From positions 1 through 9,199 of the forward strand of contig RHAS01000026.1 of the NCBI GenBank assembly GCA_010028615.1: 9,199 nucleotides of DNA. The letters are read 5' to 3'. Below, one piece after another: positions 1 through 7,022 of the stretch (the first letter of the stretch is position 1; each line of letters starts with the position of its first letter). The notes under the pieces were generated by a model. The model had not been told where the DNA came from and did no database searches. It saw only the letters and a program-made list of their open reading frames with translations. This DNA comes from Actinomycetota bacterium (GTDB taxonomy: Bacteria; Actinomycetota; Actinomycetes; Actinomycetales; Microbacteriaceae). Made by a program: the position numbers and the translations under genes.

Positions 1-338
1 GCTGCAGTTCTAACCCCGTGCACCACTGGTCGAACACCGTGGCCTTCATAGAAGTGTGTCCTAGCACCTAAGACCAGAGCATGCTTTCCGTTTGGCAGGG
101 CAATTGAGCGAATAGTTGATACGTGGCCAACCACTTGACTTTTTCTAAAGCCAGGAATTTCATCTGCTGGGATAGCGATAATAGTTTCACCGATTAGGTC
201 CGCAGCTTTGGCCCAGCCAGAACCTAGAGTGAGGGCAATATCGTGTTTTGCAATTCCGGATTTTTCAGCGATAACAAGAGCAGCTTGTTTTGCAATTTCG
301 AAGGGATCCACCGTTGGATCATCTAAAGGATTAGCCAT
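1..338 (-). CDS. Purine nucleoside phosphorylase, N-terminal part (cut by window edge)
   Basis: Reading leftward from the ATG at 336-338, the frame stays open to the window edge and gives about 112 residues. The translation has the N-terminal signature of trimeric purine nucleoside phosphorylases: LGSGWAKAA near residue 38 (nucleoside/phosphate-binding loop region), an EIPGF segment, a VVGHVS stretch, then LVLGARTHFYEGHG. The family splits purine nucleosides with phosphate into the free base and (deoxy)ribose-1-phosphate, a cytoplasmic salvage step. It is the third gene of the leftward run and starts 31 bases after the carboxylase alpha stop, so it is probably co-transcribed. No strong Shine-Dalgarno is visible; a GGTAG lies about 10 bases upstream. 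The catalytic C-terminal half is outside the window, so intactness cannot be judged. The family call is firm; inosine/guanosine preference is not resolved. Confidence 0.88.
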   Translation of the reverse strand, partial: MANPLDDPTVDPFEIAKQAALVIAEKSGIAKHDIALTLGSGWAKAADLIGETIIAIPADEIPGFRKSQVVGHVSTIRSIALPNGKHALVLGARTHFYEGHGVRPVVHGVRTA

Positions 339-369
339 AATCGGAGTCTACCGAAGTCAGCCAGGAAGA

Positions 370-2142
370 TTATTCTTCAAACTCCATCAGGACAGTTCCA
401 GCCGGAACGGTGGCGCCAACGGCAACGTGAATTTTCTTCACCACTAGGTCCTTAGCCGCATTTTGTGGTGACTCCATCTTCATGGCCTCAAGCACTAGTA
501 GTTGCTGACCTGAAGGGACTTTATCTCCCTCATTGACTGCAATCTTCACCACTGTCGCCTGCATCTGGGCCACTAGATTAGCACCAGAGTCCAGCTGAAC
601 ATTGCTATGAGCCTTGCGCTTTGGTGCACGGGCTGCTTGTGTCTTACCACCAGAGGCAAAAAGGTTTTTTGGCAGGCTGACTTCAATGCGCTTGCCATTT
701 ACTTCAACAACCACATTGTTTCTTAGCTGTGGGGTTTCACCTGGTTGATCTAAACCTGAATAAGGCTCAATGTCATTTACCCACTCGGTTTCGATCCAGC
801 GGGTGTAAACGGCGAACTTTCCTGTTGGGGCAGTAAAGGCTGGGTCGTTTACAATCTTGCGATGAAACGGCAACACCGTTGGCATGCCGATTACTTGCAT
901 TTCTTCAAGCGCTCTTCTAGAGCGCTCTAGGGCTTGCTCGCGGGTTGCCCCGGTAACAATTAGTTTTGCAATCATCGAGTCAAAGGAACCAGAAATTTCT
1001 GAACCTGATTCAACACCGGTATCAACTCGAACACCAGGTCCACCTGGGACCACAAAGTTATTTACTGTTCCAGGAGCTGGCATAAAGTTTCTTCCAGCAT
1101 CTTCTCCATTGATTCTAAATTCAATGCTGTGCCCAGAAATTACTGGATCTGGATAATCAAGTTTGCCACCTTCGGCAATTCTGAATTGTTCACGAACCAG
1201 ATCAAGTCCGGTAACTTCTTCAGAAACCGGATGTTCAACTTGCAACCTGGTGTTTACTTCCAAGAAGGAAATGGTGCCATCTTGCGCTACAAGGAATTCG
1301 CAAGTTCCAGCACCCTGGTAGCCGACCTCCTTGAGGATTGCTTTTGACGATTCATAGAGACGCTTGATCTGATCATCGGTCAAAAACGGAGCAGGTGCTT
1401 CCTCGACAAGTTTTTGATGTCTACGCTGAAGAGAACAGTCTCTAGTTGATACCACCACGACATTGCCAAAGCTATCGGCAAGACACTGAGTCTCAACGTG
1501 GCGAGGTTTCTCTAGGTATTTCTCGACGAAGCATTCGCCACGACCGAAAGCAGCGATGGCCTCACGGGTAGCAGATTCAAAACTTTCTTCAATCTGGTCT
1601 TTTTCATAGACCACCTTGATACCGCGACCGCCACCACCATAGGCTGCCTTGATTGCAATCGGCAGTCCGTGCTTGGCGACGAAGTCCAAAACTTCTTTGG
1701 CACCGGAAACTGGGTTTAGTGTTCCTGGCGCAAGCGGAGCCCCAACTTTCTCGGCGACGTGACGAGCGGAAACTTTATCGCCAAGCTGATCGATAGCCTT
1801 TGGCGAAGGACCAATCCAAATCAGCCCAGCATCGATAACCGCCTGGGCAAAACTTGCGTTCTCGGCAAGAAATCCGTAACCGGGGTGAACGGCATTAGCG
1901 CCGGAGCGCTTGGCAATCTCGATGATCTTGTCGATGACCAGATAGGTTTCGGCACTGGTTGTCCCACCAAGGGCATAGGACTCATCAGCCATTCTGGAGT
2001 GCATAGCATCGCGGTCTTGGTCAGCATAGATAGCTACCGAGCCGATTCCGGAGTCCTTGGCCGCCCGGATGATTCTTGCGGCTATCTCGCCGCGGTTAGC
2101 AACAAGGACTTTTGTGATTTTGGCTGGTTTTGAGGCAGTCAT
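370..2142 (-). CDS. accA3: Acyl-CoA carboxylase alpha subunit: biotin carboxylase fused to biotin carboxyl carrier domain
   Basis: This 590-residue protein combines biotin carboxylase and BCCP, the architecture of actinobacterial AccA-type alpha subunits. It carboxylates biotin using ATP and bicarbonate; the beta subunit then transfers the carboxyl group to acetyl- or propionyl-CoA. The N-terminal domain opens with [19 protein letters not shown] (11-29). The ATP-grasp glycine loop GGGGRGI lies at 169-175. The [16 protein letters not shown] segment is at 237-252. Active-site [11 protein letters not shown] at 295-305 supplies Glu295, Asn297 and Arg299, matching the E-N-R set of the family. A basic, Ala-rich linker (about 500-512) leads to the biotinyl domain, where EAMKMES puts the biotinylated lysine at 555. 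The length is normal and all key motifs are present. It starts 18 bases after the maf stop and reads on toward purine nucleoside phosphorylase. The symbol follows the mycobacterial equivalent; acetyl versus propionyl preference depends on the beta subunit. Confidence 0.95.
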   Translation of the reverse strand: MTASKPAKITKVLVANRGEIAARIIRAAKDSGIGSVAIYADQDRDAMHSRMADESYALGGTTSAETYLVIDKIIEIAKRSGANAVHPGYGFLAENASFAQAVIDAGLIWIGPSPKAIDQLGDKVSARHVAEKVGAPLAPGTLNPVSGAKEVLDFVAKHGLPIAIKAAYGGGGRGIKVVYEKDQIEESFESATREAIAAFGRGECFVEKYLEKPRHVETQCLADSFGNVVVVSTRDCSLQRRHQKLVEEAPAPFLTDDQIKRLYESSKAILKEVGYQGAGTCEFLVAQDGTISFLEVNTRLQVEHPVSEEVTGLDLVREQFRIAEGGKLDYPDPVISGHSIEFRINGEDAGRNFMPAPGTVNNFVVPGGPGVRVDTGVESGSEISGSFDSMIAKLIVTGATREQALERSRRALEEMQVIGMPTVLPFHRKIVNDPAFTAPTGKFAVYTRWIETEWVNDIEPYSGLDQPGETPQLRNNVVVEVNGKRIEVSLPKNLFASGGKTQAARAPKRKAHSNVQLDSGANLVAQMQATVVKIAVNEGDKVPSGQQLLVLEAMKMESPQNAAKDLVVKKIHVAVGATVPAGTVLMEFEE

Positions 2143-2160
2143 AAATGTTAAGCCTACCGA

Positions 2161-2793
2161 TTATGCACGCCAAAGGCTCGGGTAATCTACCCCAAGGCTG
2201 ATGCTTAGCTCCCGAAGGGTAGGCAAACTAAGGCCAACCACGGTATGGGCATCACCCTCAATGGCCCGAATAAAGGCTCCACCGAGCCCATCTATGGTGA
2301 ATGCGCCGGCAACCTTGAGCGGCTCGCCAGTGCCGACATAAGCCAGGATTTCCTGGTCGCTGAGGCTGGCGAAGTGGACGGTGGTATTGGTAGCTCGGCC
2401 TGTAGCCGGTGGCATCGGGGTTTTGACCCGATTATCGATAAGCCAGTGGCCGGTATAGAGCCGGCCAGATCTGCCACGCATCGCTTTCCAGCGTTCAATG
2501 GCAACTTCAGGCTCTAGGGGTTTGCCAAGCGCTTCTCCGTCTAGATCTAAAGCGCTGTCGCAGCCGATAATCAGGGCATCTTCGGCCAGCGGGTTTTGCA
2601 CAACGGCTTCTGCTTTGCATTTGGCTAGAAGTAAAACCAAATCTGCGGTGGTGGAGATTGTTCCTGCCGCCAGGGCCATCTCACCAACTTGCTCCTCATC
2701 GACATTTGGCGCAATCACCACTGGGTCTATCCCAGCATCGCGAAGCAATCTAAGCCGAGCTGGAGAAGTTGAGGCGAGAACTAGTTTGGTCAC
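2161..2793 (-). CDS. maf: Maf family nucleotide pyrophosphatase (house-cleaning NTPase)
   Basis: This 210-residue Maf/YhdE-family protein belongs to a group of cytoplasmic pyrophosphatases that hydrolyse non-canonical or excess NTPs to NMP plus pyrophosphate. The N-terminus LVLASTSPARLRLLRDAG (4-21) carries the Ser and Arg of the Maf substrate pocket. GCDSALDLDG (77-86) contains the likely catalytic Asp79, followed by GKP (90-92). Later come GEPLKVAGAFTIDG (156-169) and a C-terminal VVGLSLPTLREL (185-196). The start is GTG at 2791-2793; an ATG one base upstream and out of frame meets TGA at once, so it is not the start. No Shine-Dalgarno precedes it, and a leaderless message is possible. It heads the leftward run and lies 40 bases from the divergent methyltransferase. 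Maf commonly sits within actinobacterial acyl-CoA carboxylase clusters. Substrate specificity cannot be read from the sequence. Confidence 0.92.
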   Translation of the reverse strand: MTKLVLASTSPARLRLLRDAGIDPVVIAPNVDEEQVGEMALAAGTISTTADLVLLLAKCKAEAVVQNPLAEDALIIGCDSALDLDGEALGKPLEPEVAIERWKAMRGRSGRLYTGHWLIDNRVKTPMPPATGRATNTTVHFASLSDQEILAYVGTGEPLKVAGAFTIDGLGGAFIRAIEGDAHTVVGLSLPTLRELSISLGVDYPSLWRA

Positions 2794-2833
2794 ATAGACA
2801 GACTACACATTTGAGTTGTGAAACACTTGGTGA
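2794..2833. promoter_or_regulatory. Compact divergent intergenic region between maf and the methyltransferase
   Basis: Only 40 bases separate two divergent GTG starts, so promoters for both directions must overlap here or extend into the opposing coding regions. Neither start has a recognisable Shine-Dalgarno. A TAGACA resembling a -35 box faces rightward at 2795-2800, but no good -10 sits at the right distance. Leftward, TAGTCT (2800-2805 on the complement) is a weak -10-like element placed so that transcription would begin at or near the maf GTG. The box assignments are guesses; only the geometry and the absence of ribosome sites are seen directly. Confidence 0.35.
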
Positions 2834-4021
2834 GTGAATACAAATTGGTTGGGGAAAGAACTCGAACTTAGCGTGGGCAAAGTAGCACACGGTGGAGTAT
2901 TTGTTGCTAGACATGAAAATCGAGTGATTTTTGTTTCCGGAGCAATCACCGGTGAAAAAGTCCTGGCCAGGGTTTACGAGGACAAGGGAGGCTCTTTCGC
3001 CAGAGCCGAGACAATCGAAGTTCTTGAGCCGAGTATTGATCGCGTACCACACTTTTGGAAAAAGTCAGCGATGGCCGGCGGCGCAGAATTTGGACACATC
3101 TCACTTGAGCGACAGCGCTCACTCAAAGCCGAAGTTCTTGCCGAAGCTTTTGAAAGATTTGCCAAACTGGAAATAAAAACTTCAGTTGAAAGTATTGATT
3201 CAGATCCATCGGGTCTTGGTTATCGAACCCGAGTGCAGTTGCATGTAAATGAATTTGGCGATGCTGGTCCTTACCGCGAGCGAAGTCATGAAGTGGTTAG
3301 GGTAAAGGATTTACCATTAGCCGTTCCTGAGATACAAGAACTTGGACTGCATCTTAAGAATTGGCAGTCGGTAAAGAAAATAAGCATTGCTGCTTCTAAC
3401 ACTGGAGGATTGCAGTGGCTAGTTGATCGCAAGCTCCAAGGAGATAAGCAACTTTTGGAATCAGTTTTAGGTAGAACCTACCGACTAAGCCCCGGTTCAT
3501 TTTGGCAAGTGCACAAAAATGCTGCCAAAGAGCTAAGCGAAACAGTTATCGCATTTGCTAGGGCAAGCGGATTCGATAAAAATTCTCAGAACCTTGATCT
3601 TTATTCAGGCGCTGGATTGTTCTCTGGAGCACTTGCCAGTGAGTTTGGTTTAGAAACCAAGATCACCGCAGTGGAGGCTAGCAAGCAAGCCGCTTCGGAT
3701 AGTAAGAAAAACCTGGCTGACCTTACTAATTTCAAGGTTTTTGGCACTGGCACTCAGGATTACCTAAAACGGCTAGACCGGCTAGATGCTAACAGCACAG
3801 TGCTTCTGGATCCGCCCCGTTCTGGAGCGGGGAACCAGGTAATAGCTGAGCTAATCAGGCTGCAGCCCAGCAAGGTTATCTACATAGCCTGTGACCCGGT
3901 TGCTTTGGCTCGTGATCTAGGGCAGCTGGTGCCAGCTGGATACAAGATAGATAACATTCGTGCATTAGATCTCTTTCCACATACCCACCACTTCGAAACT
4001 GTGGTAAGTCTGGTTCGGTGA
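2834..4021 (+). CDS. TrmA/RlmC/RlmD-type RNA (uracil-5-)methyltransferase
   Basis: This 395-residue S-adenosylmethionine-dependent enzyme is predicted to methylate C5 of a uridine in rRNA or tRNA. A TRAM-like RNA-binding region covers about 5-62 (VGKVAHGGVFVARHENRVIF and the AITGEKVLARV strand). The catalytic half has SPGSFWQVH (219-227, Gln225), the SAM-binding loop LDLYSGAGLFSGAL (254-267), DPPRSGAG (326-333), the catalytic-cysteine segment IACDPVALARDL (Cys353) and the closing FPHTHHFETV with the likely general base Glu388. The Fe-S cysteines of E. coli RlmD are absent: the usual CGGC is AGGA near 81-84. TGA directly precedes the GTG start in frame, so no longer start exists. Its stop overlaps the response regulator start by four bases (GTGA), so it probably leads the four-gene plus-strand operon. 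The target base is unknown. Confidence 0.9.
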   Translation: MNTNWLGKELELSVGKVAHGGVFVARHENRVIFVSGAITGEKVLARVYEDKGGSFARAETIEVLEPSIDRVPHFWKKSAMAGGAEFGHISLERQRSLKAEVLAEAFERFAKLEIKTSVESIDSDPSGLGYRTRVQLHVNEFGDAGPYRERSHEVVRVKDLPLAVPEIQELGLHLKNWQSVKKISIAASNTGGLQWLVDRKLQGDKQLLESVLGRTYRLSPGSFWQVHKNAAKELSETVIAFARASGFDKNSQNLDLYSGAGLFSGALASEFGLETKITAVEASKQAASDSKKNLADLTNFKVFGTGTQDYLKRLDRLDANSTVLLDPPRSGAGNQVIAELIRLQPSKVIYIACDPVALARDLGQLVPAGYKIDNIRALDLFPHTHHFETVVSLVR

Positions 4022-4677
4022 GCACTTTGGCTAAGGCTGAACCAGAAATAACTGTTGCAATTATCGATGATCATGAGGCGATCAGGCTTGGCTTTGCTGG
4101 GGCCTGTGCTGATCAGGGCTTCAAATTATTAGGTCACGGGGCCAGTGTTGCAGAGCTCAAAAGCACACTGAAAGCTAAGCCGCAGGTGGTGGTGCTTGAT
4201 TTATCTCTAGCCGATGGCAGTAATCCAGCTAGCAATGTTAGGGAACTGATCGACTATGGCACTGAGGTGCTGATTTATTCAATCGCCGATAAGAAATCTC
4301 AAGTCAAACAAGCCCTGAAAGAAGGCGCTGCTGCTCTGGTTACTAAAAGCCAGCAGATGAAAGAACTCTTTGAATGCATTCGGCTGGTAGCAAATGGAAT
4401 TATTGTGAACACTCCGGAGACGGTAGCGGCGATTGATACTGATCAAGATTTGAAAGCGAAACTTACCGAGCGCGAATTACAGGTGTTGAGACTTTATGCA
4501 TCCGGCATGACCTTAAAAGGTGTTGCTCACGAGTTGAACATCAGTAAGCACACTGCCAAAGAACATATTGATCGTGTTCGCAGAAAATACGCTGATGTTG
4601 GTCGCCCAGCGATGGATAAATCTGAGCTTCTAATCCGTTTGATTGAAGATGGTCTCTACGGGGAGGATCTAATCTGA
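4018..4677 (+). CDS. NarL/LuxR-family response regulator
   Basis: This 219-residue cytoplasmic two-component output protein has a receiver domain at about 11-125: VAIIDDHE supplies the acidic pair Asp17-Asp18, VVVLDLSLADG the phospho-acceptor Asp61, LIYSIAD the switch Ser88 and ALVTK the conserved Lys110. A LuxR-type helix-turn-helix follows at about 147-195 (LTERELQVLRLYASGMT, then the recognition helix ISKHTAKEHIDRVRRKY). A GRPAMDKSELLIRLIEDG tail comes next, a type I associate with Microbacteriaceae regulators. All phosphorylation residues are intact, so it should be a phosphorylation-responsive DNA-binding regulator. Its GTG start overlaps the methyltransferase stop by four bases, and its TGA shares one base with the kinase ATG, which fits translational coupling. 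Target genes are not evident; autoregulation is plausible but no operator was identified. Confidence 0.93.
   Translation: MSTLAKAEPEITVAIIDDHEAIRLGFAGACADQGFKLLGHGASVAELKSTLKAKPQVVVLDLSLADGSNPASNVRELIDYGTEVLIYSIADKKSQVKQALKEGAAALVTKSQQMKELFECIRLVANGIIVNTPETVAAIDTDQDLKAKLTERELQVLRLYASGMTLKGVAHELNISKHTAKEHIDRVRRKYADVGRPAMDKSELLIRLIEDGLYGEDLI
4661..4667 (+). promoter_or_regulatory. Strong Shine-Dalgarno for the histidine kinase
   Basis: GGGAGGA lies nine bases before the kinase ATG at 4677, inside the last codons of the response regulator. It is the clearest ribosome binding site in the plus-strand run and fixes the kinase start at the TGATG junction. Confidence 0.75.
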
Positions 4678-5849
4678 TGGAATCGATTAGATCCACTTTC
4701 GCTACCGCCAGAGTAAACAAACTCATTGGTAGAGCCTTTTCGGCAGCCGCAGTGTTACTAACCGCCGAAAGCACACTGAACTTTTTGGGGCAGTTGAATT
4801 ACCTCAATGATTTATTCGCCTGGCTAGTAGCGGCTGGGTTGTGGAGCACAACAGCTGTGTTTTTCTACAGTTTCTGGTTTGGAGCTGCCCGATACAGTTA
4901 CCTTCGAATTCACGCGCTCTACGTCATTTTCTTGGTATTAGTTTGGCCATTATTAGTAAATGAACCATTACCTAGTGATGGCAGTTTCTATCCCTGGATT
5001 TGGTGGGCAACCAGCACAGCATGGATTGCAGCAGCACTAAGTTTCAAGTTGCGTTGGGCGATTCTTTATTACATCGGACTGAACATTATCATTCAGGCTA
5101 TTTTTGCCACGCCTTTCGGCGGATCTCATGGACCAATCGCGCTAGTTACAGACTTTTTCTTCACCTTGCTCACAAGTGGAACTGCATCGATTATCGCGCT
5201 ATTGCTTCGTGCAGCAGCAGAGCGGACCGATGCGGCGAATGCCGAGGCGATCGAGTCGGCTATTTTGCAGGCGCGGGCGGAAGCTGCCTCTCGTGAGCAA
5301 CAGAGACTTGACGCTTTAGTGCACGATAGAGTGCTCACCGCCCTAATTAGCGCCGCTAATGCGGCAACAGCAACTGAGGCCAAAGCAGCAGGTGATCTGG
5401 CCCAATCGGCGATGACCAAATTGGCTGAGGTTGAGCATAGCGGACAGCAGGGACCGGTATTCACCGAAGACCTATTTGACTCAATTATGTCGGCAGCCAG
5501 ACAAATTGATTCAGGGCTTACTGCAAGCATTAGTGAAGCGCAGAACTGGTTGGTCAATCCTGATGTTGCCTCAGCGCTGACCGAGGCAACACTTCAAGCG
5601 GTACAGAATTCTGTTTTGCATGCCGGGGCTAAGGCCAAGCGTGAGCTATTCCTAAAAGCAACTGCCAGCGAAATAAAAATAGTGATTCGCGATAACGGTA
5701 AAGGCTTTAGACCAAATCGCATCCCTAAAGGTCGACTCGGACTTCGAGTCTCGGTTATCGGTCGTGTTGAGGCTATCGGTGGTCAGGTGCACATCTCGTC
5801 GAACCCAGGCCAAGGCAGCACTGTGGTCTTAGAGTGGGTGAAGCCATGA
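4677..5849 (+). CDS. Membrane sensor histidine kinase, likely partner of the adjacent response regulator
   Basis: This is a 390-residue kinase. About six hydrophobic segments (roughly 14-36, 45-66, 76-94, 106-121, 126-145 and 153-178) have only short connecting loops, so no extracytoplasmic sensor domain is present. An Ala/Glu-rich helix, likely coiled coil (about 180-210), leads to the dimerisation/phospho-acceptor motif REQQRLDALVHDRVLTAL, with His216 followed by Asp217 as in NarL-partner (HisKA_3-like) kinases. The HATPase domain has an N box EATLQAVQNSVLHAG (Asn311), a G1 box DNGKGF (339-344), a G2 box GRLGLRVSVIGR (352-363) and a final STVVLEW strand. All catalytic motifs are intact, so it should autophosphorylate and feed the upstream regulator. 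It starts on the regulator's stop (TGATG) and overlaps the next gene by ATGA. The stimulus is unknown; a membrane or envelope signal is an inference from topology. Confidence 0.92.
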   Translation: MESIRSTFATARVNKLIGRAFSAAAVLLTAESTLNFLGQLNYLNDLFAWLVAAGLWSTTAVFFYSFWFGAARYSYLRIHALYVIFLVLVWPLLVNEPLPSDGSFYPWIWWATSTAWIAAALSFKLRWAILYYIGLNIIIQAIFATPFGGSHGPIALVTDFFFTLLTSGTASIIALLLRAAAERTDAANAEAIESAILQARAEAASREQQRLDALVHDRVLTALISAANAATATEAKAAGDLAQSAMTKLAEVEHSGQQGPVFTEDLFDSIMSAARQIDSGLTASISEAQNWLVNPDVASALTEATLQAVQNSVLHAGAKAKRELFLKATASEIKIVIRDNGKGFRPNRIPKGRLGLRVSVIGRVEAIGGQVHISSNPGQGSTVVLEWVKP

Positions 5850-6808
5850 TCTCGATAAGGCGCTGGGCTGCCGCTGGGGTTCCTCTGGTATATCTTTTCT
5901 ATCTGCCAGTGCAGTCGATACTGCTTCCTAATTTCCCAATGCGCAGCATAGAGATTGCCGCTCTGGTTATCTATCTGGCAGTTGGAATTCCGACGCTTTT
6001 GGCTTTTAGTGGATTGAGAATTCCTATCTGGTTAGCGCTGATCAATTTATTAGCGGCGGTAATTATGCCAGCACTGATTGTTTTGCAGCGTGATGTAATT
6101 CAAGATGATCGGGTCGGTGCTTGGGTTGTAATGGGGACTGCTGTGCTACTTACCGCTACTGCAGTAAGGCAGCATCCGCGGTTAGCAGTTTTAGGTTTGG
6201 CTTCACTGGTTAGTCAAATAGTTTTCAATTATGGCGCCATTGCCTTTATCAAAGACGGCCTTGTTGGTGCAATTGTGTTTGTCTTGGCAGGTCTCGGTGT
6301 TTCACGTGGCATTCGCAGGGCAAATGAAGAAGCAGAAAAATACCTATCCCAGCAAACTAAATCACTAGCTGCTATCGCTGCATTGGAAGCTGCCCAGAGT
6401 GCAAGGCAGGAAAGATTGCAGGAAGTGCTACGCCAAGCAATTCCGATGCTGACTAAAATCTCCAGCGCAACCGAAGTGATGGACCCAGCTACCCGTAACG
6501 AGGCAAAATTACTCGAGCTAACACTTAGAGATGAGATGCGCGGTAGGGCTCTGATGTTGCCGAAACTTAAAGTTGAAGTTGCCAGGTTGAGAGGCCTTGG
6601 AGTAGAGGTTGCAGTATTGGATGAAGGTGGAATGGATGATCTTGATCTAGCCGCGAAAGAGCAAATCCTGCAACAGGCTATTGACTGTTTGCAGGTTGTT
6701 ACCGGTGGGCGAGTGACGATTAGAAGTCCACGAAATGAAAGTTTCCGGTTGACCGTGGTGGCAACTATTCCAGGCCAGGCTGCACCGGTTGTGAACAAGC
6801 GCTTTTAA
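5846..6808 (+). CDS. Putative pseudo-histidine kinase: six-TM protein with degenerate kinase core
   Basis: This 320-residue protein has no product I recognise by name. Six hydrophobic segments (roughly 12-30, 36-57, 58-80, 91-106, 112-130, 139-153) precede a charged helix and a soluble tail, the layout of the kinase just upstream. Around 186-204 its SARQERLQEVLRQAIPML segment aligns without gaps to the kinase phospho-acceptor helix, but His-Asp is replaced by Arg196-Gln197. The tail keeps kinase-like ELTLRDEMRGRALMLPKL and LGVEVAVLD stretches. KEQILQQAIDCL sits where the N box should be, lacking its Asn and His. No DNGKGF or GLGL box exists, and the protein closes with an FRLTVVATIPG strand. 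It probably cannot bind ATP or be phosphorylated. The start is ATG at 5846, overlapping the kinase stop as ATGA; a GTG at 5834 in the same frame is possible. Pairing with the kinase as a regulatory subunit is inference. Confidence 0.75.
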   Translation: MISIRRWAAAGVPLVYLFYLPVQSILLPNFPMRSIEIAALVIYLAVGIPTLLAFSGLRIPIWLALINLLAAVIMPALIVLQRDVIQDDRVGAWVVMGTAVLLTATAVRQHPRLAVLGLASLVSQIVFNYGAIAFIKDGLVGAIVFVLAGLGVSRGIRRANEEAEKYLSQQTKSLAAIAALEAAQSARQERLQEVLRQAIPMLTKISSATEVMDPATRNEAKLLELTLRDEMRGRALMLPKLKVEVARLRGLGVEVAVLDEGGMDDLDLAAKEQILQQAIDCLQVVTGGRVTIRSPRNESFRLTVVATIPGQAAPVVNKRF

Positions 6809-6850
6809 ACCCCAACGGGCCTGGGGGTTGTTTCCAACCCTTTGGCCCGT
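6808..6850 (+). terminator. GC-rich inverted repeat just after the two-component operon
   Basis: ACGGGCC (6815-6821) pairs with GGCCCGT (6844-6850), and inside it GGGTTG (6825-6830) pairs with CAACCC (6835-6840) around a TTTC loop. Two G-T pairs and one mismatch join the two stems. A competing fold pairs AACCCC (6808-6813) with GGGGTT (6824-6829), followed by GTTT. The position right behind the stop suggests transcription termination or 3'-end protection for the plus-strand operon. The main stem has no T-run after it, so it is not a canonical intrinsic terminator. Confidence 0.55.
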
Positions 6851-6956
6851 CCCCTGGAGATGAACTAAATACCCCTTTAGCCGTAATCGTTCATCCGTAC
6901 AAAACAAACTTATGTTTCGACAAGACAAATCTGCCGTCAAAGGTCTTCTAGACTCA

Positions 6957-6974
6957 GTCCCCAATTATGGGGAC
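6957..6974. repeat. Perfect 6-bp hairpin GTCCCC/GGGGAC
   Basis: GTCCCC (6957-6962) and GGGGAC (6969-6974) flank a six-base AT-only loop. It adjoins the A6/T6 run of the neighbouring terminator and repeats the same arm sequence, so the arms of both hairpins can pair with each other. It may be a back-up stem for leftward termination; on the plus strand an A-run rather than a T-run follows it. Confidence 0.6.
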
Positions 6975-7009
6975 AAAAAAGTGTCCCCACCAATAGATGG
7001 GGACACTTT
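6975..7009 (-). terminator. Intrinsic terminator of the DUF885 gene
   Basis: On the minus strand an 11-bp perfect stem (AAAGTGTCCCC at 6999-7009 read in reverse, pairing with GGGGACACTTT at 6978-6988) encloses a ten-base loop. The T-run complementary to 6975-6980 follows directly. It begins 13 bases after the DUF885 stop. Stem, loop and T-run are all canonical for factor-independent termination. On the plus strand only three T follow the stem, so rightward termination would be weaker. Confidence 0.88.
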
Positions 7010-7022
7010 GGATTGTGTGGAA

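Noticed and set aside
1759..2133. 124-residue plus-strand frame opposite the carboxylase alpha gene
   Set aside because: The opposite strand encodes the conserved biotin carboxylase N-terminus; this frame is a shadow without motifs.
2750..3052. 100-residue minus-strand frame spanning the divergent gap
   Set aside because: It overlaps the start of the methyltransferase and the N-terminus of maf, both firmly supported, and has no recognisable domain.
5126..5557. 143-residue open frame on the minus strand
   Set aside because: It is antisense to the kinase, which has clear motifs in the other frame; the low-complexity Ala/Ser content reflects the Ala-rich helix on the coding strand.
5834..5848. 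Upstream GTG as an alternative start of the pseudokinase
   Set aside because: The ATG at 5846 forms the standard ATGA overlap with the kinase stop; GTG 5834 would only add four residues and has no better ribosome site. It cannot be fully excluded.
6229..6798. 189-residue open frame on the minus strand
   Set aside because: It lies wholly inside the plus-strand pseudokinase gene, shows no family motif, and its Ser/Ala/Arg-rich composition is typical of an antisense shadow frame.
6855..6956. Possible tRNA or small peptide gene in the convergent gap
   Set aside because: No cloverleaf arms, no TTCGANNC T-loop in the right setting, and no open frame with a ribosome site; only short 4-bp dyads are seen.
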